From positions 1,176,001-1,240,000 of the forward strand of contig NZ_CP059297.1 of the NCBI RefSeq assembly GCF_017795885.1: a DNA stretch of 64,000 nucleotides. Direction: 5' to 3'. Each line of letters starts with the position of its first letter. Within the stretch, counting starts at the first letter, position 1. The DNA comes from Brevundimonas sp. AJA228-03. Its GTDB lineage: Bacteria; Pseudomonadota; Alphaproteobacteria; Caulobacterales; Caulobacteraceae. A program made the position numbers and the translations under genes. Below the pieces are notes generated by a model. It saw only the letters and a list, made by a program, of their open reading frames with translations, was not told the origin of the DNA and ran no database searches. This document shows, one piece after another, positions 27,492-35,689 of this stretch.

Positions 27492-29267
27492 TCAGAGGGG
27501 TTGGTCGGCCAGAACCGAGGCTCCGCTGCTGCGCATCCGGTCCATCTCAACGCGATTGAGCACGGCGCGGGTCTGGGGGTCGGACATGACGCCGCCCAGC
27601 GTGACCAGCGCCTGCGCGGCCTCGGACTGCACGCCGAAGGCCGACGACAGGGCTTCCCACGGCGACTGGGGCGTCGGAAATCGCTTGAAGCGGACCGAGG
27701 TGTCGGACGGGATGTTGGCGAGCTCCCGGGCCTTGCCGATCGCCTCGGTCAGGCCGCCGAGTTGATCGACCAGACCCAGGGTCTTGCCCTGCGCGCCCGT
27801 CCACACGCGGCCACGCGCGATCTCGCGAACGCGGGCGATGGGCAGGCGACGACCGGTCGAGACCCGCTGGACGAACTCCTCATAGGTCCGGTCCATCGAG
27901 GCAGAGAAGGCGGCCCGCTGGCTTTCGGTGAAGCTCCGGCTCGGCGCAAAGGCATCGGCATAGTCGCCGCCGACCGACAGGCCGCGCAGATCGACGCCGA
28001 ACCGACCGAGCGCCTCGGACACTACGAACTTGCCGCCGAACACGCCGATGGAGCCCGTCAGGGTCGAGGGTTGGGCCACGATCCAATTGGCTTCCGAGCT
28101 GATCCAGTATCCGCCCGACGCGGCATAGTCGCCCATGGAGACCACGACCGGTTTGCCCGCCGCCTTCGCCGCACGCACGGCGGCAAGAATCTGTTCGGAT
28201 GCCTCGGGCGATCCGCCGGGCGAGGACACCCGGAAGACGATGGCCTTGACCGACTTGTCCTCGATGGCGTCGTATATGGCCTCGGCCGTATCGTCGGAGT
28301 GGATCGAGGATCCGCCACCGAAGCCTCCCCCGCCCCCCGTGCCGGTGACGATGGCCCCTTCGCCGCCCACGATCGCGATGGCGTCGCGACCCGAGCCGGT
28401 GCGCTCGCCCTTGGACGAGGCGTAGTCATCGAACTCCAGGATGTCGGACCCACGTCCGGCCCGACGCCGGGCTTCGGCCTCGGCCTCCTCGACCTGACCG
28501 ATCCTGTCGATCAGCTTGGCCGACAGGGCCTGGGGCGCGGAATAGGGGCCAGCCTCGATCGTGGTCTTCAGCGCGTCCGCCGTCATCTTCCTGTCGAAGG
28601 CGGCATTGGCGATGGCGCTGTCATAGATGGACGTCATCCAGGCCGTCATCGCCTCGCGGTGCGGGCCGGTGTAGTCGGACTGGGTGTATTCGTTGACGGC
28701 GTTCTTGTACTCATAGCGCTGCTCGAACTCGGCGCGGACTCCATATTTGTCGAAGGCGCGGCCCAGAAACACGGAGTCGGCCGAGAAACCCGTGGCCTGG
28801 AAGTTGGCCGTATTCTGCATCCAGAGCTCGGACGCCGAGGCTCCGACCATATAGCTGGAGATCACGGTGCCGACCGGCTGGAAGCCCTGCGAATGGGCGA
28901 TGACCGGCTTGCCCGAGGCGCGGAAGCGGCGGACGGCCTGACGGATCTCGTCGGCGGAGGCGGGACTGATCCCGGCCTCCGGCAGGCGGATCAGAAGGAC
29001 TTTGACATGATTGTCCTTCTCGGCCTGGGCCAGGGTGTCGACGATCTGCATCACCGACAGACCGCCGCCGCCGAAGGCCGCGAACGGATTGGTCGAAGCC
29101 TGATCGGTCAGGCCTTCACGCAGGTCCAGTTCCAGCACGGCATTGACCGGCGTCACCGGCTCCTTGGCCGATGCGGCGGCACCGACGATCAGAACGATCG
29201 GCAGGACGACGACGAACAGGATCAGGCCGGTAAAGACACCGAGCACGGTCAGGAAGAACTGCTTCAT
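27492..29267 (-). CDS. sppA: Signal peptide peptidase SppA (67K type)
   Basis: SppA is a membrane-bound serine protease that degrades cleaved signal peptides. The 591-residue protein has an N-terminal anchor (FFLTVLGVFTGLILFVVVLP) and a duplicated S49 domain. The catalytic lysine lies in QRYEYKNAVNEYTQ of the first half and the nucleophilic serine in GDYAASGGYWISS of the second half, the dyad arrangement of the long SppA form. The ATG at 29267 fits the anchor. It is divergent from murG. Confidence 0.95.
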   Translation of the reverse strand: MKQFFLTVLGVFTGLILFVVVLPIVLIVGAAASAKEPVTPVNAVLELDLREGLTDQASTNPFAAFGGGGLSVMQIVDTLAQAEKDNHVKVLLIRLPEAGISPASADEIRQAVRRFRASGKPVIAHSQGFQPVGTVISSYMVGASASELWMQNTANFQATGFSADSVFLGRAFDKYGVRAEFEQRYEYKNAVNEYTQSDYTGPHREAMTAWMTSIYDSAIANAAFDRKMTADALKTTIEAGPYSAPQALSAKLIDRIGQVEEAEAEARRRAGRGSDILEFDDYASSKGERTGSGRDAIAIVGGEGAIVTGTGGGGGFGGGSSIHSDDTAEAIYDAIEDKSVKAIVFRVSSPGGSPEASEQILAAVRAAKAAGKPVVVSMGDYAASGGYWISSEANWIVAQPSTLTGSIGVFGGKFVVSEALGRFGVDLRGLSVGGDYADAFAPSRSFTESQRAAFSASMDRTYEEFVQRVSTGRRLPIARVREIARGRVWTGAQGKTLGLVDQLGGLTEAIGKARELANIPSDTSVRFKRFPTPQSPWEALSSAFGVQSEAAQALVTLGGVMSDPQTRAVLNRVEMDRMRSSGASVLADQPL

Positions 29268-29425
29268 GGGGAGGCGGCGGTCCGATCGAGCGGCCACGTC
29301 GGCCACGCCTGACCATAGAGGGCGGTGCGTTGCGGTCAAATGAACGTGGCGTAACGGGACATCGTGGCGCAGAACTTCCGCCGGGCAGGATGACGCAGGC
29401 AGAGGGGTCGGCTAACACCTCGATC

Positions 29426-30535
29426 ATGAGCAGACTCTGTGTCGTCGCCGCCGGGGGTACCGGGGGCCACATGTTCCCGGCCGAGGCCCTGGCCCGCGAG
29501 ATGGCAGGGCGCGGCTGGCGCGTGGTGCTGGCCACCGACCATCGGGGCGAGCAGTACGCCCATGCCTTTCCGGCCGAGGAACGGCTGGCGCTGGATGCCG
29601 CCACCGGCTCTGGCCCGGTGGCCCTGGCCAGGGCGGGTGTCGCCATCGTGCGTGGGGTGCAGCAGGCCCGCTCGGCCTTCACCCGTCTGAACGCCGATGT
29701 CGTAGTCGGCTTCGGCGGCTATCCGTCGGCTCCGGCCCTGCTGGCGGCGATCCTGCAGAAGCGCCCGACCCTGATCCACGAACAGAACGCCGTTCTGGGC
29801 CGCACCAACCGCATCCTGGCCCCCCATGTGCGCAACGTGGCCTCGTCCTTTCCGACGCTGGAACGGGCCAGCCCTGCCGTGAAGGCCCGCAGCCACGTCG
29901 TCGGTGCCCCCGTCCGCGCCGACATCCGCGCTCTCTACGACCGTGCCTACGCCCCGCCCGTCGATGGTCCTATCCGCATCCTGGTCACCGGCGGCAGCCA
30001 GGGCGCGCGAATCCTGTCGGAAACCACCCCCCGCGCGCTCGCGGCCCTGCCGGACGCCATCCGTCGTCGCCTGAAGGTCCAGCAGCAGTCGCGCCCCGAG
30101 ACCCTCGAAGCCGCTCGCCAGATCTACCTCGAGGCCGGGATCGAAGCCGAGGTCGCGCCCTTCTTCCGCGACATGGCCGGTCGTCTGTCGCAGGCCCATC
30201 TGGTCATCGGCCGGGCAGGGGCCTCGACCTGCGCCGAGCTGGCGGTGGCCGCCATGCCGTCGATCCTGATCCCGCTGAAGATTGCCACCGACGATCACCA
30301 GCGCCTCAATGCGAAACTGCTGACAGACGTCCACGCCGCCGGGATGATCCTGGAGGACGATGTGACGGTGCCGTCCATGACCGATGCTGTCGCGGCCGTC
30401 CTGGCCGACCCGGCGCGCCTGCCGTCCATGAGCGCCGCCGCCCGCTCCGTCGCCATCCCCGACGCCGCCCGGCGGCTCGCCGACCTGGCCGAGGCAACGG
30501 CGCTTTCTTCCCTCTCCCGGAGGGAGAGGGCTTGA
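29426..30535 (+). CDS. murG: UDP-GlcNAc--undecaprenyl-PP-MurNAc-pentapeptide GlcNAc transferase
   Basis: MurG converts lipid I to lipid II at the inner face of the membrane. The 369-residue GT-B enzyme has the GGTGGH donor loop near residue 11, the conserved GFGGYPSAPALLAA, HEQNAVLGRTNR and VTGGSQGARIL segments, and the UDP-GlcNAc site in VIGRAGASTCAELA. It is separated from ftsW and the rest of the cluster by about 10 kb and is on the opposite strand. The last residues (SLSRRERA) are encoded by an intergenic palindromic repeat into which the frame runs, so the natural C terminus has been lengthened or replaced. Confidence 0.96.
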   Translation: MSRLCVVAAGGTGGHMFPAEALAREMAGRGWRVVLATDHRGEQYAHAFPAEERLALDAATGSGPVALARAGVAIVRGVQQARSAFTRLNADVVVGFGGYPSAPALLAAILQKRPTLIHEQNAVLGRTNRILAPHVRNVASSFPTLERASPAVKARSHVVGAPVRADIRALYDRAYAPPVDGPIRILVTGGSQGARILSETTPRALAALPDAIRRRLKVQQQSRPETLEAARQIYLEAGIEAEVAPFFRDMAGRLSQAHLVIGRAGASTCAELAVAAMPSILIPLKIATDDHQRLNAKLLTDVHAAGMILEDDVTVPSMTDAVAAVLADPARLPSMSAAARSVAIPDAARRLADLAEATALSSLSRRERA

Positions 30536-30682
30536 GCGCCCGGGAGCCGTCAGGCGATCGGTCTTGCGCGAAAGGGTGAGGGGTTACGGTACGAACCGGT
30601 GAGGTCTCACCCCCTCACCCTTTCGGCTTGGCGCATCGCTTCCCCCCAACCTGATCGGGGGCTCAAGCCCTCTCCCTCCGGG
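30510..30682. repeat. Palindromic intergenic repeat, split by an IS1595-type element
   Basis: An inverted-repeat element with outer arms CCCTCTCCCGGAGGGAGAGG (from 30510) and CCCTCTCCCTCCGGG (30668-30682), the second arm being completed after the insertion at 32739-32744 (AGAGGG). Inside are secondary arms GAAAGGGTGAGGGG and CCCCTCACCCTTTCG. A second, uninterrupted copy lies at 38818-38984. The first outer arm lies within the 3' end of murG. Confidence 0.85.
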
Positions 30683-30744
30683 GGTGATTATATACGTGAC
30701 AAAGCAGGATTGATCTTGTAGGGTTTTCTCACTGGAGAGACTCG

Positions 30745-31683
30745 ATGAACCTGACCGATCCGATCTTCACCGACGCTGACAAAGCCCGCGCCCATCTGGA
30801 GAAGACCCGCTGGCCCCACGGCCCGGTCTGCCCTCATTGCGGCGTCGTGAACGAAGCTACGTCCATCAAGGGCAGGAGCGCCCGCGCTGGCCTGTATCAG
30901 TGCAATGCCTGCCGTGAGCAGTTCACCATCACGGTCGGCACCGTCTTTGAGCGTTCCAAGGTTCCGCTGAACAAATGGCTTCTGGCGACCTACCTCATGT
31001 CGTTCAGCAAGAAAGGCATCAGCGCCCATCAGATCGGCCGCACCCTGGGTGTGACCTACAAAACCGCGTGGTTCATGTGCCACCGCATCCGCGAGGCTAT
31101 GGCAGAGAACAACCCGGCTCCTCTGGGCGGTGAAGGCAAAATCGTAGAAGCCGACGAAACCGTGGTCGGCGGCAAGGAACGCAACAAGCGCCTGTCCAAG
31201 CGCAACCCGAAGAACATCGGCGCGGTCGGTAAGCAGGTCGCCTTCACACTGGTCGAGCGCAACGGTCGCGCCCGCTCGTTTCACGTCGCCAACGTCACCG
31301 GCAAAACACTGCGCCCGATCATGGTCGCCAATGTGGACCGCAAGTCAGCCCTGATGACCGACGACGCGGGCCAATACCGCCCGATCGGCAAAGAGTTCGC
31401 CAGCCACGAATCCGTCAATCACGGGATCGAGGAATACGTTCGCGGCGCGGCTCATTCCAATACCGTTGAAGGCTTCTTCTCGCTCCTCAAGCGCGGGATC
31501 ATCGGCACCTTCCACCACGTCTCGGAAGCCCACCTGAAGCGCTACCTAGCCGAGTTCGACTTCCGCTATTCGCACCGCGTCGGTCTGGGCATCAATGACA
31601 CGATGCGCACCGACGAAGCCCTTCGCGGCATTGGTGGCAAGCGCCTGATGTATCGGCGGGCTGACAAAGCCTGTTACGCTTAA
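30745..31683 (+). CDS. IS1595-family transposase
   Basis: A 312-residue ISXO2-like transposase. The N terminus has a zinc ribbon (CPHCGVVN ... CNACREQF), then a helix-turn-helix region (ISAHQIGRTLGVTYKTAWFM) and the DDE-like catalytic core with VEADETVVGG, MTDDAGQY and AHSNTVEGFFSLLKRG, where Asn-Thr-Val-Glu is the ISXO2 hallmark. The frame is intact, and a good ribosome-binding site (GGAGAGA) precedes the ATG, so the element may still be active. Confidence 0.95.
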   Translation: MNLTDPIFTDADKARAHLEKTRWPHGPVCPHCGVVNEATSIKGRSARAGLYQCNACREQFTITVGTVFERSKVPLNKWLLATYLMSFSKKGISAHQIGRTLGVTYKTAWFMCHRIREAMAENNPAPLGGEGKIVEADETVVGGKERNKRLSKRNPKNIGAVGKQVAFTLVERNGRARSFHVANVTGKTLRPIMVANVDRKSALMTDDAGQYRPIGKEFASHESVNHGIEEYVRGAAHSNTVEGFFSLLKRGIIGTFHHVSEAHLKRYLAEFDFRYSHRVGLGINDTMRTDEALRGIGGKRLMYRRADKACYA

Positions 31684-31728
31684 GCAGAAGGCGCGACGCT
31701 TTTTCCAAAAGCGCGCCAAGGGGCAGAC

Positions 31729-31947
31729 ATGACCGACCTCAAAAGCAATGAGATTGCCCTGCTGCGCATCGTGGCGGACTTGGCGAACGATCACGGGCTC
31801 GCGTTAGTCAGCAAGATCATCGACACTTATGGGACCGGCTATGTGAGCCTTGCTCCTGACCTGAAGACGCGAGGCTATCTCGTCCGGGGTGGCGAGATAA
31901 ACTTCCTTGCCCTTACGGAACGGGGCCGCCGGGCCATCGGTCAATAG
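31729..31947 (+). CDS. Passenger ORF: small winged-helix-like protein
   Basis: A 72-residue ORF starting 45 bases after the transposase stop, with AAGGGGCAG upstream of its ATG. The sequence (NEIALLRIVADLANDHG..., then SLAPDLKTRGYLVRGGEINFLALTERGRRAI) looks like a minimal winged helix with a beta-hairpin, a fold seen in DNA-binding adaptors. It overlaps, on the opposite strand, the 3' half of a 138-codon ORF; the protein-like composition is why both are listed. The function is unknown; a regulator or accessory factor for the element is a guess. Confidence 0.5.
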   Translation: MTDLKSNEIALLRIVADLANDHGLALVSKIIDTYGTGYVSLAPDLKTRGYLVRGGEINFLALTERGRRAIGQ

Positions 31948-32220
31948 GGGTAGCGCCTCAACTGACGGTGTCGGATTTATCTCCACCGCCAGAGGGCAGT
32001 CCAAGATCAGTGCGAGACGCGGACTTCCATGCACGCCGTTTTCCATCAGAACCTTGACGCCCGTAACCGCAAACTGGCTTGAAAAGCTCTCGCCAGTCGT
32101 AAGGTCAAAGAGTTCGCACATCTCGCCGCCATAACCGACGAGCTTGAGCGTGTGGAGGCGCCGACCAGAAGCATCCATCGTCACGCCTCCAGCGAAACAA
32201 GTTATCTCAGTCAGACCCAT
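31804..32220 (-). CDS. Passenger ORF: hypothetical protein antisense to the winged-helix ORF
   Basis: A 138-residue ORF on the minus strand. The first ~75 residues (for example LHTLKLVGYGGEMCELFDL) have a plausible beta-rich protein composition; the last third lies opposite the 72-codon plus-strand ORF and may be non-native. Its ATG overlaps the end of the 56-codon ORF upstream, suggesting a two-gene minus-strand unit. No family was recognised. Confidence 0.4.
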   Translation of the reverse strand: MGLTEITCFAGGVTMDASGRRLHTLKLVGYGGEMCELFDLTTGESFSSQFAVTGVKVLMENGVHGSPRLALILDCPLAVEINPTPSVEALPLLTDGPAAPFRKGKEVYLATPDEIASRLQVRSKAHIAGPISVDDLAD

Positions 32221-32377
32221 CGGTCGGGGCAGCTTTGCCCGGCGGGGACTTGGCGGGCGCGTGCGGCTTGTGCGGTGTGTTCACGAGATTGCGCAGCACA
32301 CGCTCGAATTCAGCATCCGCCGCCCGATCCATCGCCTCATCCTCCGAATCGCGCTCGTTTTTCGGTGATTCGTCCAT
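32207..32377 (-). CDS. Passenger ORF: small charged hypothetical protein
   Basis: A 56-residue ORF with an acidic start (MDESPKNERDSEDEAMDRA), a central helix (DAEFERVLRNLVNTP) and a Lys/Pro-rich tail. The pattern FERVLRNLVNTP-HKPH resembles small accessory proteins often found as companions in proteobacterial toxin-antitoxin or mobile elements, but no assignment is possible. Its stop overlaps the start of the 138-codon ORF by 14 bases. Confidence 0.45.
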   Translation of the reverse strand: MDESPKNERDSEDEAMDRAADAEFERVLRNLVNTPHKPHAPAKSPPGKAAPTDGSD

Positions 32378-32729
32378 ATCAAGCCCCGAAATTTGATTCG
32401 GGCGACTCGACTCCGAACCCGAAACACTCCGAATTGCTCATGTGCTGTTGGCAGAGCGATTCGGGCGGACCACTTGTGGCCCGCCCGGTCGCTGAACCTC
32501 TTGCAGGAGGTTTTCAGCACTGGCGCACCCGGCGACCACCGGTGCCTTTGAGGGCCACTGACAGGCCCTCATTGCCCGCCGTAACCCGTCATGACGACGA
32601 TACGCTGCGAAACGCGAGTCGTCATCAAAATGTTCTCAGCCCGCGAAGGGCTCTCTTAGTTTCAAAGCACCGGCCTGTCGGGCGGAATCATAGTCTGATC
32701 CGGTTTGCTTTGTCACGTATATCATTGCC
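32378..32729. other. Noncoding right end of the IS1595-type element
   Basis: About 350 bases without a convincing gene. Three hairpins stand out: TGAGGGCC/GGCCCTCA near 32545-32570, TGACGAC/GTCGTCA near 32590-32628, and GCCCGCGAAGGGC near 32639. The segment ends with the right terminal inverted repeat. A structured RNA or recombination-related DNA are both possible. Confidence 0.4.
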
Positions 32730-32793
32730 CCCTCCGGGAGAGGGAGACATCACAGCAAGCCCCTTGCGGACGGGCCACAAACTCGCGACGTTC

Positions 32794-34620
32794 ATGTCCA
32801 TGCGCATCCTCCTCGTTTCGGCCTCCCTCATCGCCCTTGCCAGTGCTGGAGCCGCCGCCGCCCAGGATGCGCCGCCCGTATCCGACCCGGCCCCGCGCCG
32901 ACCGAACATTGTCGTCGTTCCCGAGCCCTCGCCCCCCCTGATCGTGGATGGGGCAAACGCGGCCCCTCCGTCAGCCCCGACCATCGAGGCCATCCCCCGC
33001 GTCTGGTCGCCCGCCCCGCGCGACGGTCAGGGCCGCAGCGCCTATGGCCTCTATCTGTCGGGCCGGTCCGCCCTGAGTTCGGGCGAGTCCGCCGAAGGGG
33101 CCGATCTGATGGCCCGGGTCGAGAGCCTGACCCCCGAACAGCCCATCGTGCGCGAACAGGCCTTCACCTCCGCGCTGCTGGCTGGCGATCTGAACCTGGC
33201 CGCGCGCATTTCGCCGGATGCAGGCGTCTCGCCGGTGATCTCGGAGGCCGGGGTCCTGGTCTCGGTGGTGCAGCAGCTGGGTGCCGGTCAGGCGCGCGAG
33301 GCGAACGCCGCGCTGAAGGCTCATCCCATCGGCGCACCCCATGCGCGCGCCGGCGCCCTGATCGCGCCCTGGGTCGCCGCCGCCGCAGGGGACTGGGAAA
33401 CGGCGCTGGCCGAGCCCAATCCCACGGCCGATCGTCTGATCGTCTTTCTGGGCCGCTACGACCGCGCGCGCCTGCTGGAAATTCGCCGACGCCATGACGA
33501 GGCGGACGTCGTCCTGAAGGCTCTGGCGCAGGACGCCCGCACCGGCGCGCTGTTCCGCCTCGCCTACGGCAACTTCCTGGAGCGACGGGGTCGTCGTGAA
33601 GAGGCCCTGGCGGTCTATGATGCCGGTCTGGCGGCCGGAGCGACGGATCCCGCCCTGACCGTCGCCCGCGCCCGCGCCGCCGCTGGCGGCCGGCCGCCCG
33701 AACTCCCCAGCCTTCGCGAAGGCGCGGCCGAGGCCCTGACCATCGCCGCCCAGCAGGCCTCGGACGAGGGAGCCCATGAGTTTGCAGTCGTCTATCTGCG
33801 TCTGTCGCTGAATCTCGATCGCCATCCGGCCTCGCTCTTTCGCCTGGGCTCGACGCTCTCCCAGGCCAATCTGGAAGGCCCGGCGCAGGCGACGCTGCAG
33901 GCGGTGCCGGACGACGATCCGGTCGTCTATGCCGCAGCCCGCGTCGCTCTGGGGCTGACGCTCGACAAGGCCGACAAGCCGGAGGAGGCCCTCGCCGCCT
34001 TACGTCAGGCCGAGGGGGCGACGCCCTCCGATTCCCGTATCGCCGGCCTGATCGCCAGCCAGCTGATGAAGCTGGAACGCTGGGAAGAGGCGCTGACGGT
34101 GCTGAACGGCCCGCTGCTGAACACCGCCGACCAATCGGCCAATGTCCGTTTCCTGCGTGGCGTCGCCTATGAATCGCTGGACCGTGTGCCCGAGGCCGAA
34201 GGCGAACTCTGGGCTGCGCTGCAGGCCGAGCCGAACGAACCCTCGTTCCTGAACTATCTGGGCTATCTCTGGGTCGACAAGGGCACCCGCGTCGCCGAGG
34301 GGGCCGCCATGATCCAGCGCGCCCACGCTGCGGACCCCGAGGACGGCAATATCCAGGACAGTCTGGGCTGGGCCCAGTATCGCCAGGGCCAGTATGAAAC
34401 GGCCGTCGACACCCTGGAACAGGCCGTCGCCAAGGAGCCCGCCAATGCCGAGATCAACGACCATCTGGGCGACGCCTACTGGCAGGTCGGCCGTCGGCGC
34501 GAGGCCGGCTTCCAGTGGAACCGTGTCCTGACGCTCGACCCCGACGCCGAACGCAGGGCCGAAGTGGAAAGGAAGCTGGAACAGGGCCTGACCGACGTCG
34601 CCCCGCCGACCGGGGGCTGA
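32794..34620 (+). CDS. Secreted tetratricopeptide repeat protein
   Basis: A 608-residue protein with a signal peptide (MSMRILLVSASLIALASAGAA, cleavage probably after AAAAQ), a Pro-rich linker, then an all-helical repeat region. TPR-like units are clear in the last 300 residues, for example EEALAALRQAEGATPSDSR, NYLGYLWVDKG and QDSLGWAQYRQGQYETAVDTL. It should be a periplasmic or outer-membrane scaffold; the precise role is unknown. The frame is open upstream through the mobile element, but signal-peptide position and codon usage place the start at 32794 or 32800. It overlaps neither neighbour and precedes ispE by one base. Confidence 0.88.
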   Translation: MSMRILLVSASLIALASAGAAAAQDAPPVSDPAPRRPNIVVVPEPSPPLIVDGANAAPPSAPTIEAIPRVWSPAPRDGQGRSAYGLYLSGRSALSSGESAEGADLMARVESLTPEQPIVREQAFTSALLAGDLNLAARISPDAGVSPVISEAGVLVSVVQQLGAGQAREANAALKAHPIGAPHARAGALIAPWVAAAAGDWETALAEPNPTADRLIVFLGRYDRARLLEIRRRHDEADVVLKALAQDARTGALFRLAYGNFLERRGRREEALAVYDAGLAAGATDPALTVARARAAAGGRPPELPSLREGAAEALTIAAQQASDEGAHEFAVVYLRLSLNLDRHPASLFRLGSTLSQANLEGPAQATLQAVPDDDPVVYAAARVALGLTLDKADKPEEALAALRQAEGATPSDSRIAGLIASQLMKLERWEEALTVLNGPLLNTADQSANVRFLRGVAYESLDRVPEAEGELWAALQAEPNEPSFLNYLGYLWVDKGTRVAEGAAMIQRAHAADPEDGNIQDSLGWAQYRQGQYETAVDTLEQAVAKEPANAEINDHLGDAYWQVGRRREAGFQWNRVLTLDPDAERRAEVERKLEQGLTDVAPPTGG

Positions 34621-34621
34621 T

Positions 34622-35500
34622 CTGGCGATCCTGACGCGGCTGGCCCCGGCCAAGGTCAATCTGTTCCTGCACGTCGGGGCGGTGCAGCCGGACGGCTATC
34701 ATCCTCTTTCCAGCCTGGTGGCCTTCGCCGACGTCGGCGACATCGTCTCGGTCGAGCCGGCCGATCGGCTGTCCCTGACCGTGACCGGTCCCTTCGCAGG
34801 GGGGCTGGAGGGGCAGGGAGACAATCTGATCCTCAAGGCCTTGCGGGCCCTGGCCGCCGATCGGGGCATGGCCGACCTGCCGCTGCATGTCACCCTGGAC
34901 AAGCGTCTGCCCATTGCGGCCGGCCTGGGCGGCGGCTCGTCCGATGCGGGCGCGGCGCTCCATCTGGCCAATCAGGCGCTCGGCCTCGGCCTGTTGGAGT
35001 CCGCGCTCGAAGACCTGTCCCGGGTCGTCGGGGCCGACGGCCCCATGTGTCTGCGCGCGCGCCCGGCCTGGGCGGAGGGGATCGGCGAACGCCTGACCGA
35101 GGTTCCCGATCTACCGTCCCTGCACGCGGTTCTCTACAATCCGGGTCGCCCGTCGCCGACCGGTGCCGTCTATCGCGCCTACGATGCCGACCCGTCGGGC
35201 GAACCCGTGCGTCCCCATCCGCCGTCCGACTGGAGTCCGGACACGGTCATCGCCTGGCTGGCCCGGACGCGCAACGATCTGGAAGCTCCTGCCGCCCGGC
35301 TCGAGCCGGCTATCGCGATCGCCTTGCAGGACCTGGCCGCCCAGCCGGGTGCGCGGTTGGTCCGGATGTCCGGATCCGGCGCGACCGTCTTCGGCCTGTT
35401 CGACAGTGCGGCCGAGGCGCGACAGGCCGCCGGGAAGCTTGACCGCAATCATGGTCCCGGTTGGGCCGTTGCCGCACGTCTGGGCGGTAACGCGCCCTAA
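34622..35500 (+). CDS. ispE: 4-diphosphocytidyl-2-C-methyl-D-erythritol kinase (probable CTG start)
   Basis: IspE phosphorylates CDP-ME in the MEP isoprenoid pathway. About 292 residues: the conserved N-terminal LAPAKVNLFLHVGAVQPDGYH, the GHMP kinase ATP motif PIAAGLGGGSSDAGAAL and the C-terminal RMSGSGATVFGLF are all present. No ATG, GTG or TTG exists in frame between the stop at 34589 and the PAKVNLFL motif, so the start must be a CTG (34622 or 34631). The GTG at 34682 would remove the PAKVNLFL motif. The tight junction with the TPR gene suggests translational coupling. Confidence 0.9.
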   Translation: MAILTRLAPAKVNLFLHVGAVQPDGYHPLSSLVAFADVGDIVSVEPADRLSLTVTGPFAGGLEGQGDNLILKALRALAADRGMADLPLHVTLDKRLPIAAGLGGGSSDAGAALHLANQALGLGLLESALEDLSRVVGADGPMCLRARPAWAEGIGERLTEVPDLPSLHAVLYNPGRPSPTGAVYRAYDADPSGEPVRPHPPSDWSPDTVIAWLARTRNDLEAPAARLEPAIAIALQDLAAQPGARLVRMSGSGATVFGLFDSAAEARQAAGKLDRNHGPGWAVAARLGGNAP

Positions 35501-35512
35501 GGGGAAACCGAC

Positions 35513-35632
35513 ATGCTTCGCCCCCGCCTTCCGGGTGCCACCGCAGCCATCGCCCTGTTCGGTGCCGGCCCGACCTTCGCCCGGGACGCCACCCCAGACC
35601 GCAGTCGTAATCTCACCTTCGCAGTGAGTTGA
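35513..35632 (+). CDS. Small putative secreted peptide
   Basis: A 39-codon ORF 12 bases after ispE, with AAGGGGAAA in front of its ATG. The sequence has an Ala/Gly-rich hydrophobic core (GATAAIALFGAGPTFA) followed by a polar tail, like a signal peptide with a very short mature part. It could be the remnant of a longer gene. A hairpin follows directly. Confidence 0.3.
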   Translation: MLRPRLPGATAAIALFGAGPTFARDATPDRSRNLTFAVS

Positions 35633-35637
35633 GTTGG

Positions 35638-35667
35638 AAGGCGGTGGGCCCTAGGGTCCGCCGCCTT
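35638..35667 (+). terminator. Hairpin between ispE region and glyQ
   Basis: Stem AAGGCGG (35638-35644) pairs with CCGCCTT (35661-35667), followed by TCTCCTT rather than a strong T-run. A weak intrinsic terminator or attenuator is likely. Confidence 0.5.
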
Positions 35668-35689
35668 TCTCCTTGCCTGAAGACTCCCC

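Larger units (their letters stand above)
30683..32729 (+). mobile_element. IS1595-family (ISXO2-like) insertion element with passenger ORFs
   Basis: A 2,047-bp element bounded by imperfect 24-bp inverted repeats that share ATATACGTGACAAAGCA and start with GG. It is flanked by the 9-bp direct repeat CCCTCCGGG (30674-30682 and 32730-32738); because this duplicates part of a low-complexity palindrome, an 8-bp duplication (usual for this family) with one ambiguous base is also possible. It carries an intact transposase on the plus strand and up to three small passenger ORFs, plus ~350 bases of structured noncoding DNA at the right end. Confidence 0.88.

Noticed and set aside
32152..32793. N-terminal extension of the TPR protein into the IS1595-type element
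   Set aside because: The extension crosses the IS end and flanking duplication; a signal peptide begins at 32794, so the fusion is accidental.
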